A stretch of DNA of 64,000 nt from Desulfuromonadaceae bacterium. GTDB lineage: Bacteria; Desulfobacterota; Desulfuromonadia; Desulfuromonadales; Desulfuromonadaceae. The notes under the pieces are model-generated. The model had not been told where the DNA came from, searched no databases, and worked only from the letters and a program-made list of their open reading frames with translations. Shown here one piece after another: positions 17,197 to 25,680 of the stretch (position 1 is its first letter; every line of letters begins with the position of its first letter). The stretch covers positions 1 to 64,000 of the forward strand of contig JAFGXV010000016.1 of NCBI GenBank assembly GCA_016936455.1, read 5' to 3'. The position numbers and the translations under genes are program-made.

Positions 17197-19033
17197 ATCC
17201 GTGAGAAAAAAAGAGTCGCTGAATCCGGATGATTTCCTGCCCATGAGCCGTGCGGCCATGACGGCGCGGGGCTGGGACGAGCTGGATGTGCTGTTTATTT
17301 CCGGCGACGCCTACATTGACCATCCGGCGTTCGGGGTTCCGCTGCTGGCGCGGTTGCTGGAATCCAAAGGCTGGCGGGTCGGCATTCTGGCTCAGCCCGA
17401 CTGGCGTGATCCCCAGTCGTTGCAGGTCATGGGCCGACCACGGTTGTGTGTCGCCATCTCGGCCGGTGCCATGGATTCCATGGTCAATCATTATACGGCG
17501 GCGCGCAAGCTGAGGCGGGATGATGCCTACACCCCCGGGGGCAAGGCCGGTGCTCGTCCCAATCGGGCGATTATCGCCTATACGGCGGCGGCAAAAGGGG
17601 CCTTCAAGGGGCTGCCGGTGCTGATCGGAGGCATTGAGGCGAGCCTGCGGCAGCTGGCCCATTACGACTACTGGAGTGACCAGGTGCGGCGCTCCATTCT
17701 GGTCGACAGCAAGGCGGACCTGCTGCTCTACGGCATGGCGGAAACCGCGTTGCTGCAGGTGGTCGAGGCGTTGGCCCGCGGTGCGGACATTGCCAGCCTG
17801 CAGGAGATTGCGGGAACCGCCTGGTTAAGCCGCACCCCCGTAGACGGTGAGCTGTTGCCGGCTTTCGCCGAGGTTTCCGGCGATACATCTCGTTATGCCG
17901 AGGCCTTCGCCCGCCAGCTGCGTTCTGGAAACAAACGGCTGGTGCAGAATCAGGGCGATCGCTTTGTCGTGGTCAATCCCCCCGCCGCTCCTTTGACGAC
18001 GGCTCAGCTCGACGCCCTCTACGCGCTGCCGTTCCAGCGTCGACCTCATCCCGATTATGTGGAAACGATTCCCGCCTTCGATCAGATCCGCTGGTCCATG
18101 ACCAGCCACCGCGGCTGCCAGGGGGGCTGTGCCTTCTGCGCCATTACCCGCCATCAGGGGCGGCGGATCCAGTCGCGTTCGTTGAATTCGCTGTTGGACG
18201 AAGCGCGGCGGCTGGTTGCGGACCCGGCTTTTCGCGGCACCATCAGCGATGTGGGTGGCCCGACCGCCAACATGTATGGCACCCGGGTGCGCGACGAACA
18301 GCGCTGCGGCAGCTGCCAGCGCGAGAGCTGTCTTTATCCGCAGTTCTGCCCCAATCTCGAATTGGGTGATGCGGCTGCGGTGCGCATGCTGCGCCAGCTG
18401 CGCCAGCTTGAGGGGGTCAAGAATCTGTTTGTCGCCTCCGGGGTTCGCTTCGATCTGCTCGGGGTGCAGCCGCACTATGAAAAGGAGCTGTTTGACTGCC
18501 ATGTCGGCGGCTTGCTCAAGGTGGCGCCGGAGTCGCTGAGCGAACCGCTGCTGCGCCACATGCGCAAACCTTCTCCGCAGCTGTTTGCCCGCTTTGTCGA
18601 GCGCTTTCGGACTCATCAGCAGCGAAAGGGAACCCGGATGGGGTTGGTGCCCTATCTGATTGCCGGCCATCCCGGCTGCACCCTCGACGATATGGTTGAG
18701 ACGGCCCTGTTTCTTAAACGCCACCATCTGCGCGTGGAGCAGGTGCAGGAGTTTACGCCGACTCCGGGAACGCTGGCGACCTGTATGTATTATACCGGAC
18801 TCGATCCTGTCAGCGGCAAGGCCGTTGCTGTCGAGCGTTCCGAGCGCAAACGCCGGTTACACAAAGCTCTGTTGCTCTATCACCAGCCGGAACAGCGCGG
18901 GCTGATCCGGGAGGCGCTGCGCGCTTGCGGACGGGAGCAGGATGCGGAGCAGCTGTTTGGTTCCGCACCGGGTACGTCTGCGAACAGGGCATCGGTTTCG
19001 CGTTCCGGACCCCGGTCGCGCCGTCGCCATTGA
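17189..19033 (+). CDS. ygiQ: YgiQ-family radical SAM protein
   Basis: A 614-residue member of the large YgiQ (UPF0313) family. A cobalamin-binding-like N-terminal region (about 1-280, with GDAYIDHPAFG and PVLIGGIEASLRQ) precedes the radical SAM domain, whose iron-sulfur ligands are C310, C314 and C317 in HRGCQGGCAFC. A further cysteine cluster (CGSCQRESCLYPQFC) lies near residue 375. The C-terminal tail (about 595-614) is basic and low-complexity. Its start overlaps the MacB-type permease stop, so it is the last gene of the efflux operon by position. The reaction of YgiQ proteins is not established. Confidence 0.93.
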   Translation: MSKSVRKKESLNPDDFLPMSRAAMTARGWDELDVLFISGDAYIDHPAFGVPLLARLLESKGWRVGILAQPDWRDPQSLQVMGRPRLCVAISAGAMDSMVNHYTAARKLRRDDAYTPGGKAGARPNRAIIAYTAAAKGAFKGLPVLIGGIEASLRQLAHYDYWSDQVRRSILVDSKADLLLYGMAETALLQVVEALARGADIASLQEIAGTAWLSRTPVDGELLPAFAEVSGDTSRYAEAFARQLRSGNKRLVQNQGDRFVVVNPPAAPLTTAQLDALYALPFQRRPHPDYVETIPAFDQIRWSMTSHRGCQGGCAFCAITRHQGRRIQSRSLNSLLDEARRLVADPAFRGTISDVGGPTANMYGTRVRDEQRCGSCQRESCLYPQFCPNLELGDAAAVRMLRQLRQLEGVKNLFVASGVRFDLLGVQPHYEKELFDCHVGGLLKVAPESLSEPLLRHMRKPSPQLFARFVERFRTHQQRKGTRMGLVPYLIAGHPGCTLDDMVETALFLKRHHLRVEQVQEFTPTPGTLATCMYYTGLDPVSGKAVAVERSERKRRLHKALLLYHQPEQRGLIREALRACGREQDAEQLFGSAPGTSANRASVSRSGPRSRRRH

Positions 19034-19138
19034 GAGGATGGTGCCAGGCACAGCGTAAAAGGGGCCGGATGCCCGGATGAAATGGCATTATCGTCTGTGA
19101 AACAGTTGTCGCATCGGGTTGCTGATGGTACTGTTGAC

Positions 19139-19144
19139 TATAAT
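19139..19144 (+). promoter_or_regulatory. Possible -10 element (TATAAT)
   Basis: A perfect TATAAT lies about 75 bases upstream of the chosen start of the next gene, within a relatively AT-rich stretch. No good -35 sits at standard distance; TTGCTG at 19119 gives a 14-base spacer. If used, transcription would begin near 19151, which rules out the in-frame start codon at 19082. Confidence 0.35.
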
Positions 19145-19219
19145 GAAAGTACTTTATTTGCCGGTCTCAGCCCGAGACCAGTTTTCCGGTTTTCTCCGCA
19201 AGTTAGGTCTGTTTGCTCA

Positions 19220-21451
19220 ATGAGTCTGGCCCTGTGCAAAAACAAAAATAGTGGTTGTTCAGTGGACCGACTGTGGAGGGTGAGTCGTCTGCTGTCGTGG
19301 TGCCTGCTGGTCTGGTGGGTTCTTTTGCAGTTGTCCTCCCTAGTGTGGGCGGAGACATCGATTCCCCTGACGCCGGAGGAGCGGCTGTTCCTCAAGCAGT
19401 ACTCGCACTTTGTCGCTCACGCGGAAAGGGATTATCATCCCTTTGTCTTTGTCGAAAAGGGGCGGGCGAGGGGTTATGCCGTTGATCTGACCAATCTGCT
19501 GGCCGAACGTCTAGGGATCGGTGTTGAGTATGTGACGGACGAAACCTGGGACGAGGGCGTTGACCGGCTGAAGAAGCGTCAGATTGATCTGGTGCTGGCC
19601 ATGGTGAACACCCCCGAGCGCCGCCGCTTTGCCCATTTTACCGAGCCGTTCCTGACCACCTATACCGGGCTGGCCACGCGTAAAGGCGAGTCACAGGGAC
19701 GGGAACTGGACGAGTTCGCTGGACGCCGTGTGGCCGTGGTCGAGGGCTACTGGCACTATGCTTTACTCAAAGAGCATTATCCCAAAGTTGTTCCTGTGGT
19801 CTATCACGACAATCTGGCTTGCCTCGAAGCGCTGTCGGCTGGTGAAGTGGACGCGGCCCTGTCGAGTAATCCGGTGCTGACTTACCTGATCCGCAGCCAT
19901 TATATGCTGGGTCTGGAGTCGCGACCCATTCTTGGTTCGGAGTTCTTCCGCAGCACCCGCGAAGGCTACGGTGTGCGCATCGATTTTCCTCTGCTCGCCT
20001 CGGCGTTACAGAAGGCCTACGATTCTTTGAGTGAATCGGAACTCAATGCCCTGCGTCATCGCTGGCTGATTAATCCGGTGGCCGAGGCCGCATCGTTGGT
20101 GCTGACGGAGGAGGAGACGGCTCACCTGAAGCAGTTAAAGGAACTGCGCCTGTGTATCGATCCGGCCTGGATGCCGCTGGAGGGACTGGACAGCCAGGGC
20201 CATTATACTGGTCTGACGGCCGATTATTACGAGCTGCTGCAGCGGCAACTGCCGATTCCGATTCGTTTTGTGCCGACGAAAAGCTGGCTCGATACGCTGG
20301 ACAAGGCGCGCTGCGGTGAGTGTGACCTGCTGTCGCTGGTCAGCAAAACCGAAGATCGGAGCAAGTTTCTCAATTTCACCCGCCCTTATCTCAATCTGCC
20401 CATTGTTGTGGCGACGCGCGACGAGGAGATTTTTATCGAGGATGTGCAGCAGATTGTCGGGCGTCGTCTGGGTTCGACCAAGGGCTATGCCATTACCGAG
20501 CAGTTCCGCCGTCAGTATCCGTCGATCGATCTGGTCGAGGTCGATACGGTTACCGAGGGGATTCGGTTGGTGGCCCAGGGCAAGATCTATGGCTTTGTCG
20601 GCACGGTGGCCGCCATTGGTGGCGCCATTCGCGACCAAGGGCTCGACCGTGTCAAGATTTCCGGCCAGCTGGATCTGACCCTGCCTCTGGCCATCGGTGT
20701 GCGCAAGGATGATCTTCTGCTGCGCGACATCATGGACCGGGCAGTGGCGGCCCTGGGGCCGGCGGAAGGTCAGCGACTATACAACAAGTGGGTAACGGTT
20801 TCCTATCGCCAGGGGGTCAATCTGGAACTGGTGGTGTGGGGTGGCCTCATCGCTACGGGGTTGATTCTGCTCATCGTGCTGCGTAACCGCAAGCTGGCGC
20901 AGCTGAACCGAGAAATCCTCGATGCCAAAAGTCAGCTGGAGGAAAAAAACAGAATTCTCGAACGGTTGTCAACGACAGACCAGCTGACCGGACTGTATAA
21001 CCGGCTCAAGCTGGAGGAGAGCTTTCTCTACGAGTGGAAGCGCGAGCGACGCTATGAGCAGCCCCTGTCGCTGATCCTGCTCGATCTGGACCATTTCAAG
21101 GATGTGAACGACCGCTATGGTCATCAGCAGGGGGACCGGGTGCTGGTGGCCGTGGCTGAAGCCCTGAAGCTCCGTGCGCGTCAGACCGACCTGGTCGGTC
21201 GCTGGGGCGGCGAGGAGTTCATGATCATCTGCCCCGGAACGTCTCTGTATGAAACCCGCATTCTGGCCGAAGCGCTGCGTGTGGCGATTTCCCAGCTCGA
21301 TCTGCATCCGGTCAGCGGTCAGACGGCCAGTTTTGGTGTTGCGACACTGCACCCCGGCGATAGTGAAGGTGACACCTTCCGTCGTGCGGATAAAGCGCTC
21401 TATCGGGCCAAGGATCTGGGGCGAAACCGTGTGGTCGCTGAAAATGAATAG
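19220..21451 (+). CDS. Diguanylate cyclase with two periplasmic solute-binding domains
   Basis: A receptor cyclase of about 743 residues. After a signal/anchor (about 22-45) come two tandem SBP_bac_3 (amino-acid-binding type) domains, about 50-290 and 300-545, with SEFFRSTREGYGVRIDF and EDRSKFLNFTRPYLNLPIVVA. A membrane segment (about 553-573), a coiled coil and a GGDEF domain follow, with GGEEF at 663-667 and I-site RQTD. It should convert a bound small solute into a c-di-GMP signal. ATG 19220 is chosen because it places the signal peptide near the N terminus; the ribosome site is weak, and GTG 19262 is an alternative. Confidence 0.88.
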   Translation: MSLALCKNKNSGCSVDRLWRVSRLLSWCLLVWWVLLQLSSLVWAETSIPLTPEERLFLKQYSHFVAHAERDYHPFVFVEKGRARGYAVDLTNLLAERLGIGVEYVTDETWDEGVDRLKKRQIDLVLAMVNTPERRRFAHFTEPFLTTYTGLATRKGESQGRELDEFAGRRVAVVEGYWHYALLKEHYPKVVPVVYHDNLACLEALSAGEVDAALSSNPVLTYLIRSHYMLGLESRPILGSEFFRSTREGYGVRIDFPLLASALQKAYDSLSESELNALRHRWLINPVAEAASLVLTEEETAHLKQLKELRLCIDPAWMPLEGLDSQGHYTGLTADYYELLQRQLPIPIRFVPTKSWLDTLDKARCGECDLLSLVSKTEDRSKFLNFTRPYLNLPIVVATRDEEIFIEDVQQIVGRRLGSTKGYAITEQFRRQYPSIDLVEVDTVTEGIRLVAQGKIYGFVGTVAAIGGAIRDQGLDRVKISGQLDLTLPLAIGVRKDDLLLRDIMDRAVAALGPAEGQRLYNKWVTVSYRQGVNLELVVWGGLIATGLILLIVLRNRKLAQLNREILDAKSQLEEKNRILERLSTTDQLTGLYNRLKLEESFLYEWKRERRYEQPLSLILLDLDHFKDVNDRYGHQQGDRVLVAVAEALKLRARQTDLVGRWGGEEFMIICPGTSLYETRILAEALRVAISQLDLHPVSGQTASFGVATLHPGDSEGDTFRRADKALYRAKDLGRNRVVAENE

Positions 21452-21514
21452 CTGGCGTCAGCGGCATCTGGCCTGCTTTTCTGTTGTTTTTCACTTCTGT
21501 TGTGAGAGCGCCCC

Positions 21515-22300
21515 GTGCTGACGCTGACGATTCTTGGCTCCGGCACCAGTACCGGTGTGCCGGTGGTTGGTTGCGACTGCCCGGTCTGCCGGTCCAGCCA
21601 TCCCCATAACCAGCGTACTCGCTGCAGCGCCCTGTTGCAATGGGGTGACTACCGGGTGCTGATCGATACCAGTCCGGATCTGCGCATTCAGTGCTTGCGC
21701 CAGGGGGTTCGCCGGGTGGATGCAGTGCTTTACACCCATGGCCATGCCGACCATCTGCACGGAATCGACGATCTGAGGCCTTTCAACGCCTTAACCGGAG
21801 AGACAATCCCGGTGTACGGCAGCCCGGCTGTCATTGAACGGTTGCGCACCAGTTTCCCCTATGCTTTCCATCTTGAGGAGGCGGCCGGTTTCTGCCCGAA
21901 CCTGCGCACGGTAGAGGTCTGTGGTCGGTTCGAGCTGTTTGGCCGCCAGGTGGAGCCGGTCATTCTGCCTCATGGCGCGTCGCAGGTGCTCGGTTATCGT
22001 GTCGGTGATCTGGCGTATCTGACGGATTGTCATGCGGTGCCGGCGGCGGCCGTTGCCCAGTTGCAGGGCTTGAAGGTGCTGGTGATCGACGGCTTGCGCT
22101 TCCGCCCCCACGCCAGCCATCTGACGATTGACCAGGCGATCCGCGTGGCTGAAGACCTGGGCGCCGAGCGGGTGGTTTTGACCCATCTCAGCCATGATGT
22201 CGATGCGTGTCGGCACGCGGACCAGCTTCCGGCTCATGTTGAATTTGCTTTTGACGGACTGACTCTGCCACTGGCCGAGCCCGAGGGTTCCGGTCGCTGA
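21515..22300 (+). CDS. MBL-fold phosphodiesterase, PhnP-like
   Basis: A 261-residue metallo-beta-lactamase-fold hydrolase. The N terminus GSGTSTGVPVVGCDCPVC is characteristic of PhnP-type enzymes, with Cys ligands for a structural zinc, and the catalytic metal motif is THGHADH (H75, H77, D79, H80). A further LTHLSHDVD motif lies near the C terminus. PhnP hydrolyses phosphoribosyl cyclic phosphate in the C-P lyase pathway, but no other phn genes are present, so the substrate here may be another cyclic phosphodiester. The GTG start is 63 bases after the upstream cyclase gene. Confidence 0.85.
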   Translation: MLTLTILGSGTSTGVPVVGCDCPVCRSSHPHNQRTRCSALLQWGDYRVLIDTSPDLRIQCLRQGVRRVDAVLYTHGHADHLHGIDDLRPFNALTGETIPVYGSPAVIERLRTSFPYAFHLEEAAGFCPNLRTVEVCGRFELFGRQVEPVILPHGASQVLGYRVGDLAYLTDCHAVPAAAVAQLQGLKVLVIDGLRFRPHASHLTIDQAIRVAEDLGAERVVLTHLSHDVDACRHADQLPAHVEFAFDGLTLPLAEPEGSGR

Positions 22301-22317
22301 ACGCGACGGGAGAGGGG

Positions 22318-24153
22318 ATGATGCACCAGGAACTGCGCCTGCACGGTCATATAGATGATACCATCGAGTATTTCGCTACCGTTGCGGCCCACAACGTCGA
22401 GCGCTGTCATTTTTATGACCGCGATGCCGAGGGCCTGCGCATTTTTTCACCGGGCAATGAGATCCGTCTCGACAGTACCGGACTGATGCACTGGGGCAAC
22501 GGTGGCAGCTTCTGTGAATACATGCATGGAATCAACCGGCCGCTGGCGGACCTGCTCAAGAAGGATGTCTGCAACCGGCTGATTCTGTTCGGTGCCCACT
22601 ACCGCGAGAACGGGGAGCTGTTTTTTTCCAACGAGACCGGGGGGCGTGTTCCGTTCGACACGATTTTTGAAGACGGGCACGCGGTCTGCAACTTTTTTTT
22701 CTTTTTGACCGGTTCGGTTTACGGTGCGCTGAAAACCCAGCAGGAAGACATCCTGTGTCTGCTGGGCAAGCTGCTGAAGCGTTCACAGCAGGTCGCTGTC
22801 GCGGATGACGCCCGCCTGGTTGACGAGCTGTACGGGTTGTTGGGCCATAAAAGCCACTTTTATCTCATCCGCCTGATCAACAAGAAGCATCAGGCCTATG
22901 AAGATCTGTTCCGCACGCTGTATTACCGTTTTCGCGCGATCCCTGATGAAGAATTCGAGCATCTCAAAACCCTGGCCCGCCGGCTGGATATTCCCGATCA
23001 TCAGCAGCGGCGGATTCGCGTTGCCGTCATGCATTCCCACCGGGACAACAAGCAGGTGGTGGACGAGTATCGCGATATCCTGGTGGACTGTCATGTCCGC
23101 GGGCGGATTACACCTGAGGAAAATGCCCGCCTGACCCGCCTGAAAACCCTGGCCATGCGCAACAAGATTCCGGCGGAGCTGTTCGAGCCGCTGGATGAAC
23201 GCCTGCGTTACGAGAAGATGGTCGATCAGGAGCTCGATTATATTGCCGAGAGCCGCGAGATCCTGTCGGGTCTGCTGCAGCAGAACCACAACCTGCCCGG
23301 TCAGCTCACCCGGGAGGATATTGTCAGTCTGCTGCACCACAAACGCCGGGCGATGAACAGTCGTGATTTTCATTTCGATCAGATCATGCTCGAAACCAGC
23401 AAAGCCTGTGATGAGAAGGTGCATGCGACAGGGGATATCTCTCTCGGGGACAAGCTGACCTCAATTCTGAACTATTTTGAGCAGTATGAAACCTGCCTGA
23501 CCGAGATCAACAATCTGGCCTTCATGGTTGGCGTGCGCATTACCGAGCCGATGCTGCGTGATATTCAGCGTGGTTACCGTCTGCTGGAGCGGTTGCAGCC
23601 CGGATTGTTCCGGCGGCTGTTGTTCGACGATCTTCTGGGGAACCGCTTTCTCGGTAATTATGGCCGGCGCAAGGTTTCGGTGTTGCAGCTCGGCCTCAAG
23701 CATGGAGACGGGGTGTCGGCGCTGCGCGAAATGCTGCACAAAGTCAGCCGGGAAGAGTTCCTGTACAACCTGATGCTGCGCCTGGCCAAGGAGGAAATCC
23801 GCAACCGCTATTCTCCGCGCCTGAGTTGGGAAAATGTGGTGCTGATTCAGCAGGCGGTTGAAGACGCCATGCGCCAGCAGCGGGCACTGGACGGACCGTT
23901 CCCGCTGGCACTGTTCCGGGATGTGATGCACAATCTGGCCAAGGAAGTGTTCTATCTCGAAGATCTGCTGCCGCAGGTGGTGGCGGAAAAAAATTATCTG
24001 CTGCGCGAGGATTTTCTGCTCAACAGCGGGTTGGACCGGTTTTATATTGAGGAACTGGAAAACGAGTACATCGAGCACCAGCGGCTGAATCCTGAGGTGA
24101 TCCGGTCGCTGCGCCGGCTTGGTGACCCGCCCTCTGATGGGGAGGGACCATGA
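22318..24153 (+). CDS. Large soluble protein of unknown function (TIGR04442-like)
   Basis: I do not recognise a characterised domain with certainty. The 611-residue protein has no signal peptide or membrane segment and is mostly helical and charged. Its N-terminal 140 residues are the most motif-rich part (IDDTIEYFATVAAHNVERCHFYD, LMHWGNGGSFCEYMHG, FSNETGGRVPFDTIF). It resembles the uncharacterised TIGR04442 family that I recall from Geobacter-type genomes; a database search is needed to confirm this. It begins 17 bases after the PhnP-like gene with GGGAGAGGGG before the start, and precedes the Cys-rich GAF/PAS sensor on the same strand, so all three may share a transcript. Confidence 0.75.
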   Translation: MMHQELRLHGHIDDTIEYFATVAAHNVERCHFYDRDAEGLRIFSPGNEIRLDSTGLMHWGNGGSFCEYMHGINRPLADLLKKDVCNRLILFGAHYRENGELFFSNETGGRVPFDTIFEDGHAVCNFFFFLTGSVYGALKTQQEDILCLLGKLLKRSQQVAVADDARLVDELYGLLGHKSHFYLIRLINKKHQAYEDLFRTLYYRFRAIPDEEFEHLKTLARRLDIPDHQQRRIRVAVMHSHRDNKQVVDEYRDILVDCHVRGRITPEENARLTRLKTLAMRNKIPAELFEPLDERLRYEKMVDQELDYIAESREILSGLLQQNHNLPGQLTREDIVSLLHHKRRAMNSRDFHFDQIMLETSKACDEKVHATGDISLGDKLTSILNYFEQYETCLTEINNLAFMVGVRITEPMLRDIQRGYRLLERLQPGLFRRLLFDDLLGNRFLGNYGRRKVSVLQLGLKHGDGVSALREMLHKVSREEFLYNLMLRLAKEEIRNRYSPRLSWENVVLIQQAVEDAMRQQRALDGPFPLALFRDVMHNLAKEVFYLEDLLPQVVAEKNYLLREDFLLNSGLDRFYIEELENEYIEHQRLNPEVIRSLRRLGDPPSDGEGP

Positions 24154-24207
24154 CGTCGGTGGTGAGGTGTCGACAGGTGTCGAATTGACTGAATAGAGGG
24201 AAACCGG

Positions 24208-25353
24208 GTGGGAGATAAAAGTAAACAGATACCGTCAGTCTGTCCCTTCATGAAAGCCCCCATGGAGGAGTGTTATTGCCGCCAGCTCAACAGTGATAAC
24301 ATCGAGAAGGCTTTTCTATACTGCAGTGGTGACTACGCATCCTGCGCGATCTATCAGCGGGTTTTCAAGGCCGATGAGGCCATGGCTGAGGCGGAACAGG
24401 TTGAAGACCGCCACGCCGTTGTCGGACTGACCACGGGGGCGGTGCGCGGTCGTCAGCTGTTGTCGCGTCAACGGCTGATGGTGCAGGCGCTGACTCTGCT
24501 CGAAAGTGGCATTTCGCCCCAGCAGATGCTGCAGGACTTCCTGTGCCTGGTCCGGCGTTATGCTGAAGTTGATGAGGTCTCGGCCTATATTTTCGATGGT
24601 GATTCCAATCTCTACGCCCAGCGGGTCAACTGCAGCGAAGAATGTCAGGGGCAGGCTCGGGTTGTTCAGCAACCGGGATGCCTGTGTGGGCAGATTCTGG
24701 ATGGCGGGCTCAAGGATAGCGGTTTCTCGTCGCTCGAAAGCGGTGCCATCTGGGCCAACGACACGGCCCGGCTTTCCGCTGCGCTACGGAAAAAGCTCGA
24801 TTCCTGCACCAATAGCGCGTCGACAGACAGGCCCGGTGGTTCGGTGGCGCTGCTGCCGGTGTCGCTGGCAGGAGAGCGGGTCGGTGTGTTGCGCATCAAT
24901 GCGCGGACCCGCAATCTGTTTACTCTCGATGATATCCGCTTTCTCAGCGGTTTGACCTCGGTGTTGTCGCTGGTGGTCAAGCGCTCGCGCGAGGAGCGTC
25001 ACCGGGCCTATGCGGATATGATTGTGGCCCAGCTGCCTTATGCCGTGGCGGTGGTTGATGCCAACGGGGTGCTGCGCAAGGTGACGGGCCGTTTCGAATC
25101 CTGCTTCAAAGCGTCAGCTGCAGAGTCTCTGGGCAAGAAGCTCGATGCTGTGTTTCCGGCTTCCGTTTACCGGCAACATCTGAAGCCTATGCTCGAGCGT
25201 GCCTTTGGTGGTGAGACGCTCTCCCAGACTGGCGTCCTGCCGGGGGGGTGTTGGTCGGCAACCATGCGCCTGGTGCTGTCTCCCTTCTTTTCGGCTGAAG
25301 GGCGGGTGGATGCGGTGATTCTGGCTTTCTATCCCTGCGAGGAGGGGGCGTAA
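24208..25353 (+). CDS. Cys-rich N-terminal GAF-PAS sensor protein
   Basis: A 381-residue soluble sensor without an output domain. The first 50 residues hold five cysteines (C12, C22, C24, C39, C46) ending in YCSGDYASCAIYQR, a pattern seen in redox- or metal-linked sensors of Desulfuromonas-type bacteria. A GAF domain follows (about 85-265, with DEVSAYIFDGDSNLY and GVLRINARTRNLFT), then a PAS domain (about 270-375). The GTG start has GAGGG upstream. The stop overlaps the DUF485 start (TAATG), so it is coupled to the symporter genes and may sense the state that governs acetate uptake. That role is inference. Confidence 0.82.
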   Translation: MGDKSKQIPSVCPFMKAPMEECYCRQLNSDNIEKAFLYCSGDYASCAIYQRVFKADEAMAEAEQVEDRHAVVGLTTGAVRGRQLLSRQRLMVQALTLLESGISPQQMLQDFLCLVRRYAEVDEVSAYIFDGDSNLYAQRVNCSEECQGQARVVQQPGCLCGQILDGGLKDSGFSSLESGAIWANDTARLSAALRKKLDSCTNSASTDRPGGSVALLPVSLAGERVGVLRINARTRNLFTLDDIRFLSGLTSVLSLVVKRSREERHRAYADMIVAQLPYAVAVVDANGVLRKVTGRFESCFKASAAESLGKKLDAVFPASVYRQHLKPMLERAFGGETLSQTGVLPGGCWSATMRLVLSPFFSAEGRVDAVILAFYPCEEGA

Positions 25354-25610
25354 TGAGCAAGGTTTCCTTTCAGGTGGATGCTCTGGTGCGCGCAAAACGG
25401 CGCATCGGCTTGCGAATGGTTCTTGTCTATGCTGTGCTCTATGCTGTGTTTGTGCTGTCCCATGTTTTTTTTCCGTCTTTTCCCGGGCGAGATTGGGACG
25501 GCATCAGCTGGGGCGTGCTGGCAGGGGTCGCGCTGATGGTGGTGTCCGTCGCCATGGCGGTTTTGTACCACCTGTTGTGCAGCCGGATCGAGCGGGAGTT
25601 CCGGCCGTGA
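25353..25610 (+). CDS. DUF485 small membrane subunit of a cation/acetate symporter
   Basis: An 85-residue protein with two membrane helices (about 21-42 and 52-75) separated by a short loop, matching the DUF485 family that accompanies ActP-type symporters (YjcH in E. coli). Its start overlaps the preceding sensor gene stop, and the symporter starts 70 bases downstream. Probable role: assembly or modulation of the symporter. Confidence 0.85.
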   Translation: MSKVSFQVDALVRAKRRIGLRMVLVYAVLYAVFVLSHVFFPSFPGRDWDGISWGVLAGVALMVVSVAMAVLYHLLCSRIEREFRP

Positions 25611-25680
25611 GGGGGCGCTGCGCGTCACGGAGGCAACGGGGCCTTCCTGACGATGGGTTTTTGTTGAGACGAGGTGTGTA

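Noticed and set aside
19082-19219. N-terminal extension of the dual solute-binding cyclase from an upstream in-frame codon
   Set aside because: It would place the signal peptide about 65 residues inside the protein, and a TATAAT element lies within it.
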